From Terricaulis sp. (GTDB taxonomy: Bacteria > Pseudomonadota > Alphaproteobacteria > Caulobacterales > Aquidulcibacteraceae), in NCBI GenBank assembly GCA_024707365.1, contig JANPZV010000008.1:310001-374000 (forward strand): a stretch of DNA of 64,000 nt, read 5' to 3'. The position numbers were made by a program, and so were the translations under genes. Below, in pieces: positions 54,771 to 63,290 of this stretch (position 1 is its first letter; every line of letters begins with the position of its first letter). Below the pieces are notes generated by a model. That model saw only the letters and a list, made by a program, of their open reading frames with translations, ran no database searches and was not told where the DNA came from.

Positions 54771-56570
54771 CTACGCGCGTGCGCTCCACGCGCGCACCAA
54801 CTCGCCCAGCACGTCCAGCGGCACGGCGCCGTTTTCCAGCACAGCATCATGGAACCCGGCAATGCTGAAGCGATCGCCCATCGCCGCTTTGGCTTCTTCG
54901 CGCAGCCGCAATATTTCGCGCTGCCCGATCAGGTAGGCGGTGGCTTGGCCGGGATTGACGATGTAGCGCCCGGTGTCGCGCGCCGCCGAATGCGGATCGG
55001 AGGGCTGATTGGCGAGGATGTAATCGATGGTTTGCTGGCGCGTCCAACGCTTGTGATGCAGCCCGGTATCGACCACCAGGCGGATGGCGCGGCGCAGTTC
55101 CATGGTCAGGCGGCCAAACTCCGAATAGGGATCCTGATACCCGCCCATCTCCTTGCCGAGATATTCGGTGTAGAGCCCCCAGCCTTCGGTATAGGCGGTG
55201 TAAAAGCTCAGGAAGCGGCGGAAGCGCGGCACGCCCTCCAGCTCCTGGGCGATCGAGAGCTGCATGTGATGGCCCGGAATGCCCTCATGATAGGCCAGCG
55301 CCTCGAGCTGATAGAGCGGGATGGCGCGCACGTCGAAGGTGTTGACGTAATAAACGCCGGGGCGTGAGCCGTCGGGCGCGGGCCGCTGATAAAACGCAAG
55401 GCCCGCCGAGCGCTCGCGGAAGGCCTCCACCGGGCGCACCTCCATCGCCGCGCGCGGCATCAGGCCGAAATATTGCGGCAGGCGCGCGCGCATCGCATCG
55501 ATCGCTTGGGTGGCGCGGCGCACATAATCGGCGCGGCCTTCGGCGGTGTCGGCCACGTAGAATTGGCTGTCGGTTTCCATGAAGCGGAAAAACGCCGGCA
55601 GATCGCCGCTGAAATTCACCGCGCGCATCACCGCATGCATTTCATTCTGCAGCCGCGCCACGTTCTCAAGCCCGATCTCGTGGATTTCGTCGGCGCTGAG
55701 GTCTGTCGTCGTGAAATTGCGCAGCCGCGCGGCGTAGAATTCTTCTCCATCGGGCAGCTTCCAGGCGCCGTCATCCTCGCTGGCGCGCGCCGCTTGGCCC
55801 TGCATGGCGACGATGAGATCGTCATAAGCCGGGCGCAGACTGTTCAGCAGCGCCGCTTCGCCCGCGCCGAGCAGGCGGGTCTTTTCAGTGTCGCTGATCT
55901 CCAGCGCGTTCACCTTGCCTTTGAAATCGCGCCAGATCGGGCTGTCGGGGCCGTTGGTGAACGGCGCGCCGGTGATCACGGCGGCGCTGGTTTGCAGAAT
56001 GCCCTCATACGAAAAGCGCGGCGGGGCGATGCCTTGCGCGAAGCGTTCGTTCGATTGCGCCGTCAATTCGCGCAGACGCGGGCCCGCGCCATCGATGCGC
56101 GAGACATAAGCCTCCGCATCGCTGACGTCCGTGACGGCGTGCTGGCCAATCAGGAAGGCGGGGATCGATGATTGCGCCCCGCTCATATGATTGAAGATGT
56201 AGCCGTGATTGCGCCAGCGCCAGTTTTCCTCCGCGCGGGTGATGCCGTGCTCATAGAGCCGGAAGGAGAGGCGATCGGAGGCGTTGAGCTGCGCCGGATC
56301 AAAACGCGCGCGCATCGCCTCGCGTGAGGCGATGCGCTGATCAAGCTCACGGCGCGCCGCCGTTTCGCTGGGATCATCCCATTGGCCGTAGCCGCGCCGG
56401 TCTCCCAGGCTGGTGGCCAATTGCGGCGAGGCGGCCACCACCGATTCGAATGCGTCCTCAAAAAAGCCGTTGAGCGCGGCGCCCTGATCGGCCCCGTTCG
56501 ATGCGGTGGCGCAACCAGCAAGCGCGGCGGCGGAGACGGAAAGCAGCGCCTGGCGGCGGGTAAGGTTCAT
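54771..56570 (-). CDS. DUF885 family exported metallopeptidase-like protein
   Basis: A 599-residue lipoprotein-like exported protein with a twin-Arg start (NLTRRQALLSVSAAALAGCA). The zinc-site motif is ALAYHEGIPGHHMQLSIAQE near residue 385; other DUF885 hallmarks are VYYVNTFDVRAIPLYQLEAL, AYTEGWGLYTEYLGKEMGGY and NPGQATAYLIGQREILRLRE. The family is a putative zinc peptidase of unknown target. It is unusual in interrupting the flagellar fliP-fliQ order on the opposite strand. Confidence 0.88.
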   Translation of the reverse strand: MNLTRRQALLSVSAAALAGCATASNGADQGAALNGFFEDAFESVVAASPQLATSLGDRRGYGQWDDPSETAARRELDQRIASREAMRARFDPAQLNASDRLSFRLYEHGITRAEENWRWRNHGYIFNHMSGAQSSIPAFLIGQHAVTDVSDAEAYVSRIDGAGPRLRELTAQSNERFAQGIAPPRFSYEGILQTSAAVITGAPFTNGPDSPIWRDFKGKVNALEISDTEKTRLLGAGEAALLNSLRPAYDDLIVAMQGQAARASEDDGAWKLPDGEEFYAARLRNFTTTDLSADEIHEIGLENVARLQNEMHAVMRAVNFSGDLPAFFRFMETDSQFYVADTAEGRADYVRRATQAIDAMRARLPQYFGLMPRAAMEVRPVEAFRERSAGLAFYQRPAPDGSRPGVYYVNTFDVRAIPLYQLEALAYHEGIPGHHMQLSIAQELEGVPRFRRFLSFYTAYTEGWGLYTEYLGKEMGGYQDPYSEFGRLTMELRRAIRLVVDTGLHHKRWTRQQTIDYILANQPSDPHSAARDTGRYIVNPGQATAYLIGQREILRLREEAKAAMGDRFSIAGFHDAVLENGAVPLDVLGELVRAWSARA

Positions 56571-56705
56571 AAAGCGGATCCCCCTGATGCGTTTCGGCGA
56601 GTTTAAGAATGGGTAAGGGGTCTGGAAACCACCTGTTAACGATAAACGCGCTCCTTGTGGCGGCGGTCGGCAGAATTTGCCGAGTTCCCGCATGCGGAGC
56701 GTGAC

Positions 56706-56969
56706 ATGAACGGCGCCGAAGTTCTCGATCTAGGGCGTGACGCCATCTGGGTGACGGTGCTTGTCGCCGCCGGGCCGATGATTGTCGGGCTTATCGTCGG
56801 CCTTGTCGTCTCGCTGCTGCAAACGCTGACTCAGATCCAGGAGCAGACGCTGGTGTTCGTGCCGAAGATCTTATCGATCTTCTTCGCCATCCTGCTGTTC
56901 CTGCCGATCATGGGCGGCCTCTTGGGCGGCTTCACCACCAACATCTTTGAACGGATCGCGGCGTTCTGA
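56706..56969 (+). CDS. fliQ: Flagellar biosynthetic protein FliQ
   Basis: An 87-residue export-gate subunit with two helices: VTVLVAAGPMIVGLIVGLVV and SIFFAILLFLPIMGGLLGGF, with SLLQTLTQIQEQTLVFVPKI between, diagnostic of FliQ. It starts the fliQ-fliR-flhB-cckA run. The 135-base upstream gap contains TTAAC half-sites but no clean TTAA-N7-TTAA. Confidence 0.96.
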   Translation: MNGAEVLDLGRDAIWVTVLVAAGPMIVGLIVGLVVSLLQTLTQIQEQTLVFVPKILSIFFAILLFLPIMGGLLGGFTTNIFERIAAF

Positions 56970-56977
56970 TGATGATG

Positions 56978-57061
56978 GGCAATAGGCAATGGGCAATGGG
57001 CAATGGGGGCGGCGGCGTTAAGCGCTGGCCTGCTATTGCCTATTGCCTATTGCCCATTGCC
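56978..57061. repeat. Palindrome built of 7-base GGCAATR words
   Basis: Left: GGCAATA, GGCAATG, GGCAATG, GGCAATG (56978-57005). Right: TATTGCC, TATTGCC, TATTGCC, CATTGCC (57034-57061), the reverse complements of GGCAATA x3 and GGCAATG. Four perfect in-phase heptamers per arm around a GC-rich 28-base loop. It separates fliQ from fliR, which in relatives are adjacent or overlapping. Confidence 0.9.
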
Positions 57062-57081
57062 CGCGCGGCGGAGCCGCGCAC

Positions 57082-57831
57082 ATGACCCTCTACGGCGTGG
57101 AGATCTGGGCCGTCGCGCTTTTGTTTGCGCGCATGGGCGCGATGCTCATGCTGCTGCCGGCGTTTGGCGAAGCGGCGATCCCTGCGCGCATCCGCCTGGC
57201 GTTCGCGCTCGCGCTCGCCATTGCGCTGGCGCCCACTTTGGCCGATCGCGTGCCGGAAGCGGCGCAAACCGTGTTCGGCATGGCCGGGCAGATCATCGGC
57301 GAGATCGTGATCGGCATCATGCTGGGCGGGGCCGCGCGCATCCTGGTTTCGGCGCTGGCCACGGCGGGGCAGATCATCGGCTTTGAAGTCGGCATCGCTT
57401 TTGCGCAAACCGCCGATCCGTCGCAAATGTCGCAAGGGCAATTGTTTTCGGTGTTTCTCGGCCTGCTGGGCGTGGCGCTGATCTTCGCCACCGGGCTTGA
57501 TCATATGTTCCTGCGCGGCATCGTGGGATCGTATGACGTGATTTCGCTCGGCGCGCCGCCGCCGATCGAGGATGGAACGGCGATGGCGGTGGAGGCGGTG
57601 GCCGCTTCGTTCCGCATCGGCTTTCAGATCGCCATGCCGCTGATCGCGGCTGGCCTTATCTTCCGCGTCGGGCTTGGCGTTTTGGCGCGGCTTATTCCGC
57701 AAATTCAGGTGTTTTTCGTGGTGTTGCCGCTGCAGATCATGGGCGGGCTTGTGGTGTTCGCGCTTGGGCTCTCCACCGGCATGCTGATCTGGCTCGATAG
57801 CCTGCAGCGCTACGGCGAGTGGTTGGGATAG
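57082..57831 (+). CDS. fliR: Flagellar biosynthetic protein FliR
   Basis: A 249-residue export-gate membrane protein: LLFARMGAMLMLLPAFGEAA, PARIRLAFALALAIALAPTL, IGEIVIGIMLGGAARILVSA, GFEVGIAFAQTADPSQ and LARLIPQIQVFFVVLPLQIM, typical of FliR. I start at the ATG at 57082 directly after the repeat. flhB follows after 3 bases. Confidence 0.95.
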   Translation: MTLYGVEIWAVALLFARMGAMLMLLPAFGEAAIPARIRLAFALALAIALAPTLADRVPEAAQTVFGMAGQIIGEIVIGIMLGGAARILVSALATAGQIIGFEVGIAFAQTADPSQMSQGQLFSVFLGLLGVALIFATGLDHMFLRGIVGSYDVISLGAPPPIEDGTAMAVEAVAASFRIGFQIAMPLIAAGLIFRVGLGVLARLIPQIQVFFVVLPLQIMGGLVVFALGLSTGMLIWLDSLQRYGEWLG

Positions 57832-57834
57832 ACC

Positions 57835-58915
57835 ATGGCCGAGCAGAACGACGACGATAAAACCGAAGAGCCGACACCGCGCAAAATCGAACAGGCGCGC
57901 GAGAAAGGCGACATCATCTACACCCCCGAGGTCGGCGCCGCGCTCTCGCTGCTGGCGCTCACCGCCGTCGCCGCCTTTATGGCCGGGCCGATCCTTGAAG
58001 GGATGGCGCAGAGCTTCATCGGCTTCATCGCCGTGCCGGAGCAATTGAGCGCAGAGCCCGGCGCGCTGCGGGCGCTGTTTGGCGCGGTGTCGCTCAAGAC
58101 GATGATGATTTTCGGCCTGCTCATGCTCGCCTTCGCCGCAGCCGGGATCGCCGCGCGCTATGTGCAGGATCGGCCCACCTTTACGGCCGAGCGGCTGACG
58201 CCCAAGCTCAGTAAGCTCAACCCCGCCGAAGGCTTCAAGCGCGTGTTCGGCAAGCAGGCGGGCGCGCAATTTCTGAAATCATTGGCCAAGCTCTTCATCG
58301 TCGGCGCGGCGATGGCTTGGGCGCTGTGGCCGCATGATGCGGTGCTGGAAAATATCTCGCTGCTCGATCCGGCCGCGCTTTTGCCGTTCGTGCAGGAGCG
58401 CATCGTCTCCATGCTGATCGCGCTTGTCAGCGCGGCGGCGGCGCTGGCGGTGATCGATTACATTTTCACCCGCCAATCTTACATGAAGCGCCTCAAGATG
58501 AGCCGCCGCGAATTGAAGGAAGAGCATCGCCAAAGCGAAGGCGATCCGATGTTGAAGGCCAAGCTGCGCCAGCTCCGCATCGAGCGCTCGCGCCGGCGCA
58601 TGATGCAGAACGTGCCCAACGCCAGCGTGATCATCACCAACCCGGACTCATTACGCGGTGGCGCTGCGCTATGAGCAGGGCGAGACGGCGGCCCCGGTCT
58701 GCCTCGCCAAAGGCGTCGATGCGCTGGCGCAACGGATTCGCGAAACAGCGAACGAGCACGACATCCCGATCGTGGAAGATCCGCCCCTGGCGCGCGCGCT
58801 CTACGCCAACGCCGAGATCGACGCGCCGATTCCACGGGAACATTACGAAGCGGTGGCCAAGGTGATTGGCTTTGTCATGCGGCTCGCGCGACGGCGCGGG
58901 CGGCGCCGGCTGTGA
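57835..58915 (+). CDS. flhB: Flagellar export switch protein FlhB, frameshifted
   Basis: Four-helix membrane protein plus cytoplasmic autocleavage domain. It starts EQNDDDKTEEPTPRKIEQAR and continues to MQNVPNASVIITNP. At 58644-58645 one extra G breaks the invariant NPTH cleavage motif. Removing it gives NPTHYAVALRYEQGE and the normal end with IPIVEDPPLARALYANAEID, 359 residues. The recovery of NPTH makes a sequencing error nearly certain. Confidence 0.95.
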
Positions 58916-59003
58916 GGAACTGACATGGCGGACGGATTCACAGGCCCAAACCGTGCTCCCAAGGGCGAGATCGGGGTCAATTGGCCCCCAAATAGGCGCG
59001 CTG

Positions 59004-61535
59004 ATGACAGACCAAGCAGAACACCCCACGCCGCAAAGCGGCGCACGGCTCGATCCGCTGCAAATCCTGTTCTGGATTTCGGTGGCGTTTGGCGTGGCCG
59101 CCGCGGGCGTCGCCATCACCGCCGGCCCCAGCGTCGGGCGCGTGGGCGCGATCCTGCTTATTCTCATCGCCGCTTCTGGGCTTGTGCTGTTCATGTGGAT
59201 GTCGCGCGGGGCGGGCCGCAAGTTTGGCGCCTTTCCTGAGCGCGGCGTTGTCGCCGCCGCCAGCTTCGCCATCGGCAAGCCGGAATTCGCCGCCATTGAC
59301 GCGCTCGATGAAGCGGCGCTGATCACCGATCGCGACGCTCTCGCCGCTTGTCGCCAATACCGGCTACATCGCCATCGCCGAAGAGGCGGGCATGCTGGGC
59401 GGCAGCGATCGCCCGCCGATCATGAGCCGCCTGTTTGGCGCCGATCCCGCGCTGTCTGCGCCGATGTTTCGCTTGGCCAAGGCGGCGGGCCAGGGGCTCA
59501 ACCGGCGCGAGCTGTTGCCGCCCACCGCCATCATCGGCGGCAAGATGGTGCGTTACGAAGCCAGCGTCGGCGCCATGCCGGGCGGCTATGTGCTGTGGCG
59601 CCTGCGCGAGATCGGCGCCTCGGTCGCGCGCGAGGGCGGGGCGGCGGAAGAGTCGCGGAATCTGTTTGTGGACGATGCGCCCGTCGGCTTCTTCGCCGCC
59701 GCCGCCGATGGCTCCATCATTTATATGAACCGCGCGCTGCGCGCCGTGCTGGGCGTGGGCGATGATCCGGCGCTGCTGCGGGTGAAGGATCTGGTCAAGG
59801 AAGATCAGGCGCGCCTCTTGCGCAAGGATCGGCGCGGCTTTGGCCCCACGCGCACGCGCATCACCCTGCGCGCGCGCGACGGCATGGAAACCCAGGCCAG
59901 CACGCTCAGCTTCTGGCCGGCCGAGGAAAGCGAAGGCGCGGCGCGGGTGTTCGTGTTCTTCTCCGAAACCGAAGCGCCCGAGGCGCCCGCCGCCGCGCTC
60001 AAGGTCGATACCGCCGCCGCTGACGGCGTGTTCGCGCAAGCCCCGTTTGCGCCGCCGTGCTCGATTGCACCGATCCGGCCACCGCCGCTTTGCTCGATTC
60101 CAACGGCGCGCTGATGGAAATGACCCAAGGGCGCGCCATGCCGGGCGCGGCTTTCGCCGATCTGTTTGACGCCTCCGAAGGCCCCGCAGCGCTGGCCCAG
60201 CGCTTGCGCCAAGCTATCAACGAACCGGTGGAGCTGATGCTGGCGGCGAGCCCGCCTGTCGCGGCGCATGTGCATTTCGCGCGCGGGCCAGATGGGCGCG
60301 GGCTTGCCTATGTGATGAACGTCACCGAGCAGCGCGAGCTTGAAACCCGCCTCGCGCAATCGGAAAAAATGCGCGAGATCGGTGAGCTCGCCGCAGGCGT
60401 TGCGCACGATTTCAACAACCTGCTCACCGTGGTGATGCAGACATGCTCCACGCTTTTGCGCCGCCACCCGGTGGGGGATGCAGACTATCCGATGCTGCGT
60501 GAGATTTCCGATCACGCCGTCACCGCCAAGGAGCTTTCGGAAATGCTGCGCGCCTATGCGCGCCAGCAAACCTTCGCGCGCGAGGTGTTTGATGTCGGTG
60601 ATTTCGTCGGCGCCCGGCAGGAGCTGATCCGCCGCATCGTCGGCGCCTCGATCCAGTACGAGGTGCGCCATGGCCGCGATCTGCCGTACGTGAAGGTCGA
60701 TAAAACCCAGCTTGAGCGCGTGCTCGTCAATCTCGCCACCAATGCGCGCGATGCGATGACGCCGAAGGATTCCCCGATCCCGAAGGATGGCAAGCTGATG
60801 GTGCGCACCTCGCTCGTCTCAAGCGAAACCGCGCGCGGCTTCGGCCACAACCCGATCGAGGATGGCCAATATGTGATGATCGAGGTGGAAGACACAGGCT
60901 CGGGCATCAAGCCCGAACACGCCGCCAAAATCTTCCGCCCGTATCATTCCACCAAGGAAGCCGGCAAAGGCACGGGGCTGGGCCTGGCCACCTCCTACGG
61001 CATCATCAAGCAATCGGGCGGCTACATCTTTTTCAGCTCAAAGCTGGGCGTGGGCACCACGTTCCGCATCTTCCTGCCGGTCTATGATCCCACGCCCGAA
61101 GAGCTGGAAGAAATCGCCGCCAAGGAGCGCGCGCTCATCGCCCCGCCGACCAAGGACGTCGCCGGGCGCGGCAAGATCCTGTTCGTCGAGGATCAAACCG
61201 CCGTGCGCCGCTCCATCGTGCGCAATCTCAAAGAGTGCGGCTACGAGGTGGACGAAGCCGAGAACGGCGAAGAAGCGCTCGAAGTGCTCGAGAAAAATCC
61301 CGGCGGCTACGACATGATCATCTCGGACGTCTCCATGCCGATCATGACCGGCCCCGAAATGCTGCAGGAAGCCGATCCGGCGGTGATTGGCGCGGCCAAA
61401 GTGCTCTTCCTCTCCGGCTACGCCCCCGAAAGCTTCAGCCACATGCTGGAGCAATATCCGGTGCACTACATGAGCAAGCCGGTGACGATGGAGCAGCTGG
61501 TCGGGCGCGTGAAAGAGCTGCTGGCGGCGGCGTAA
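59004..61535 (+). CDS. cckA: Hybrid histidine kinase CckA, two frameshifts
   Basis: Cell-cycle kinase/phosphatase that controls CtrA through ChpT. Two N-terminal helices (LQILFWISVAFGVAAAGVAI; VGRVGAILLILIAASGLVLF), PAS-like region (VDDAPVGFFAAAADGSIIYM), H-box VAHDFNNLLTVVMQTCSTLL, N-box LERVLVNLATNARDAM, G-boxes VEDTGSGIKPEH and AGKGTGLGLATSYGIIKQSG, then a receiver with Asp in MIISDVSMPIMTG. Breaks are at 59327-59335 (CCGATCGCGAC) and 60049-60053. Corrected length is about 843 residues, longer than the 691 of Caulobacter CckA as I recall. Its position after flhB matches Caulobacter. Confidence 0.92.
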
Positions 61536-61589
61536 ATCGAGAGGCGCCTGGAGGGGCGCCTGCCTGCCTGATGTCGGGCTTGAGGGTTG

Positions 61590-61605
61590 ATACAAAATAT
61601 TGTAT
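61590..61605. promoter_or_regulatory. Candidate toxin-antitoxin operator
   Basis: ATACAA (61590-61595), four bases AATA, TTGTAT (61600-61605): a perfect inverted repeat 11 bases before the toxin start. It is AT-rich in a GC-rich setting and overlaps where the -10 region would be. The HTH antitoxin encoded second in the operon is the obvious ligand. Inference from position. Confidence 0.6.
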
Positions 61606-61616
61606 AGACCCTGATT

Positions 61617-61957
61617 GTGGCCAAGGTCGCAAAGCCCATCACGTTTCTCGGCGGCGCCCTGGCCGATTTGCGCGCTTTTCCCGCCCCGGCGCGCCGGCAG
61701 GCGGGCTATCAGCTCGATCGCGTGCAAAACGGCCTTGAACCCGACGATTGAAACCGATGGCGAGCATCGGCGCCGGCGTTCACGAGATACGCATCCGCGC
61801 GGCGAACGGCGCGTTTCGCGTGATGTATGTGGCGAAATTCGCCGAGGCGGTGTTCGTGCTGCATTGCTTCCAGAAGAAGGCGCAGCGCACCAGCCGCGAG
61901 GACATTTCGCTCGCCGCCGGGCGTTACAAGCAATTGATGAAGGATCGGAAGTCATGA
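61617..61957 (+). CDS. HigB/RelE-like toxin (phage Gp49-like), frameshifted
   Basis: From the GTG at 61617: VAKVAKPITFLGGALADLRA, RRQAGYQLDRVQNGLEPDD, then a break at 61748-61753 (one G missing). The next frame gives WKPMASIGAGVHEIRIRAAN, FRVMYVAKFAEAVFVLHCFQ and KKAQRTSREDISLAAGRYKQ, the classic HigB/Gp49 end. Corrected length is 113 residues. Its stop overlaps the antitoxin ATG (ATGA). Toxins of this family are ribosome-dependent mRNA endonucleases. Confidence 0.88.
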
Positions 61958-62238
61958 CCCGCAAACGTTACGCGAGCGTCTGGGATGCGATCGAGGAGAA
62001 CCCGGCGGAAGCCGAGAACATGAAGCTGCGCGCCCGCCTCATGACGGCCGTGCGCGATTACATTGCGCGTGAGGGCCTCAGCCAAGCGCAAGCCGCGAAG
62101 CTTTTCGGCGTCACCCAGCCGCGGATTTCCGATCTCGTGCGCGGAAAGATTGATCTGTTCAGCATCGATATGCTGATCAACATGCTCGCGACGGCCGGCG
62201 TGCGTGTCGATCTGAAGATCGCCGCGCGCCGTGTCTAA
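61954..62238 (+). CDS. HigA-like XRE family antitoxin
   Basis: A 94-residue HTH protein: KRYASVWDAIEENPAEAENM, then the helix-turn-helix GLSQAQAAKLFGVTQPRISD and LVRGKIDLFSIDMLINMLAT. This is the XRE antitoxin type paired with Gp49-like toxins. It neutralises the toxin and probably represses the operon at the palindrome at 61590. Confidence 0.9.
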   Translation: MTRKRYASVWDAIEENPAEAENMKLRARLMTAVRDYIAREGLSQAQAAKLFGVTQPRISDLVRGKIDLFSIDMLINMLATAGVRVDLKIAARRV

Positions 62239-62489
62239 CCCGCCGCTGAAAAATCGAAATCCGGCGTTTCGGTTTTCGTGCGGCGCGCCGCCAGGATGAT
62301 CAGCTTTTCGCTCGGCGGATACGCCACCACCTCGCCCCGCGCGTTTGTCACCACGATCACGTCAGGGTCGGCGCGTCTTGGATCGGCTGGGCGCATCAGC
62401 GCCGCCGTTTTCACGCGGAAGGAAGAGACCGATTCAAGCGTCGGCGGAAAGGCGCTGAGCGAGGGCTTGGGCGCGAGGGTTGAGGCCAT
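62235..62489 (-). CDS. Small hypothetical protein
   Basis: An 84-residue soluble protein, ending overlapping the antitoxin gene by 4 bases. Middle segment ADPDVIVVTNARGEVVAYPP resembles a short beta-hairpin. AAGGAG lies 10 bases before the ATG at 62489. No family recognised. Confidence 0.6.
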   Translation of the reverse strand: MASTLAPKPSLSAFPPTLESVSSFRVKTAALMRPADPRRADPDVIVVTNARGEVVAYPPSEKLIILAARRTKTETPDFDFSAAG

Positions 62490-62563
62490 CCGCGTGTCTC
62501 CTTGGGGGGAACATTAACGCTCAACTCCTCATTTTGGGAAAGAGCCCGCCCGCCGCTGAGCTA

Positions 62564-62584
62564 GGGATTGGGGATTAGCGATTG
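62564..62584. repeat. Three in-phase 7-base words, single arm
   Basis: GGGATTG, GGGATTA, GCGATTG (62564-62584). Same 7-base periodicity and GGGATTR-type word as in the arms at 42049-42069, but I find no matching inverted arm nearby. It sits in the 250-base gap between the small hypothetical gene and the gene at 62740. Confidence 0.55.
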
Positions 62585-62739
62585 GTAAGGCGCCGCCGGT
62601 TGCGGCCTGGGCCGTCATCCCCAGATCAACGCCACGCAGTAAATGTTGGTAGTGTCTCAGTTTGAATAAAACGGAGCGGGTACAGGGGCTTGACGCGCCT
62701 TGATATGGCCGCCGACGCGGCTCATGCTTAGCGGAAAGC

Positions 62740-63042
62740 ATGGCCAGACGCCCCACCAGCCCAGATCCTGAGGATCACCCCCACCGCTGCGGCCTTTACC
62801 CGGCCCAATGGAAGCTTGGCCGCGTGGTCACGACGAAAGCCGCCAGCAAGCGCTTTGAGGTCAGCGTGGAGGGCGAGCGCGGCGCGCACAACGCTGCGAC
62901 CGCCGCCGAAGCCTTGGCGCTGGCCCGGCGCGGCTCCGCCCTTGGCCGCGCTGTTTATGTACGCGACCGCAGCGCGCGACGGCGCTATCTCGATGAAGCT
63001 GATCTAATCGCTCTGGCCCAAGAGGAAGCCGACCATGCCTAA
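62740..63042 (+). CDS. Hypothetical protein
   Basis: A 100-residue protein starting MARRPTSPDPEDHPHRC, with a central RFEVSVEGERGAHNAATAAE and a C-terminal helical LDEADLIALAQEEADHA. No motif recognised. It overlaps the next gene by 8 bases, so the two are probably co-expressed. Confidence 0.55.
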   Translation: MARRPTSPDPEDHPHRCGLYPAQWKLGRVVTTKAASKRFEVSVEGERGAHNAATAAEALALARRGSALGRAVYVRDRSARRRYLDEADLIALAQEEADHA

Positions 63043-63274
63043 AGGCCCTAAGGGGGAGAAACGCCCCGCCGACGCCGTGTCCCGCGCCGTGCAGATCGCG
63101 CGTATCGCCATTGGCGAGGAAACGGACGCGCCCGCGCCGGATGACGGCAAAGACCCGAACGCCCAAGCGCTGGGCGCCAAGGGCGGGAAAGCGCGCGCAG
63201 AAAGCCTCAGCGCGGCTAAGCGGTCAGCTATAGCTAAGAAGGCGGCGCAAAAGCGCTGGAAGAATAAGGCATAG
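63035..63274 (+). CDS. Small basic conserved protein (KGGKARA-KSL type)
   Basis: A 79-residue protein: KGPKGEKRPADAVSRAVQIA, RIAIGEE, an acidic middle, then GAKGGKARAESLSAAKRSAI and AKKAAQKRWKNKA. The C-terminal basic helix with the GGKARA-SL-AKKAA-RW pattern recurs in many short alphaproteobacterial proteins and looks suited to nucleic-acid binding. Function unknown. Confidence 0.75.
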   Translation: MPKGPKGEKRPADAVSRAVQIARIAIGEETDAPAPDDGKDPNAQALGAKGGKARAESLSAAKRSAIAKKAAQKRWKNKA

Positions 63275-63290
63275 CGAGCGGGCCAACTGG

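Noticed and set aside
57040..58269. 409-codon frame antisense to fliR and flhB
   Set aside because: Arg/His/Gln-rich shadow of two well-identified flagellar genes; no start context or family resemblance.
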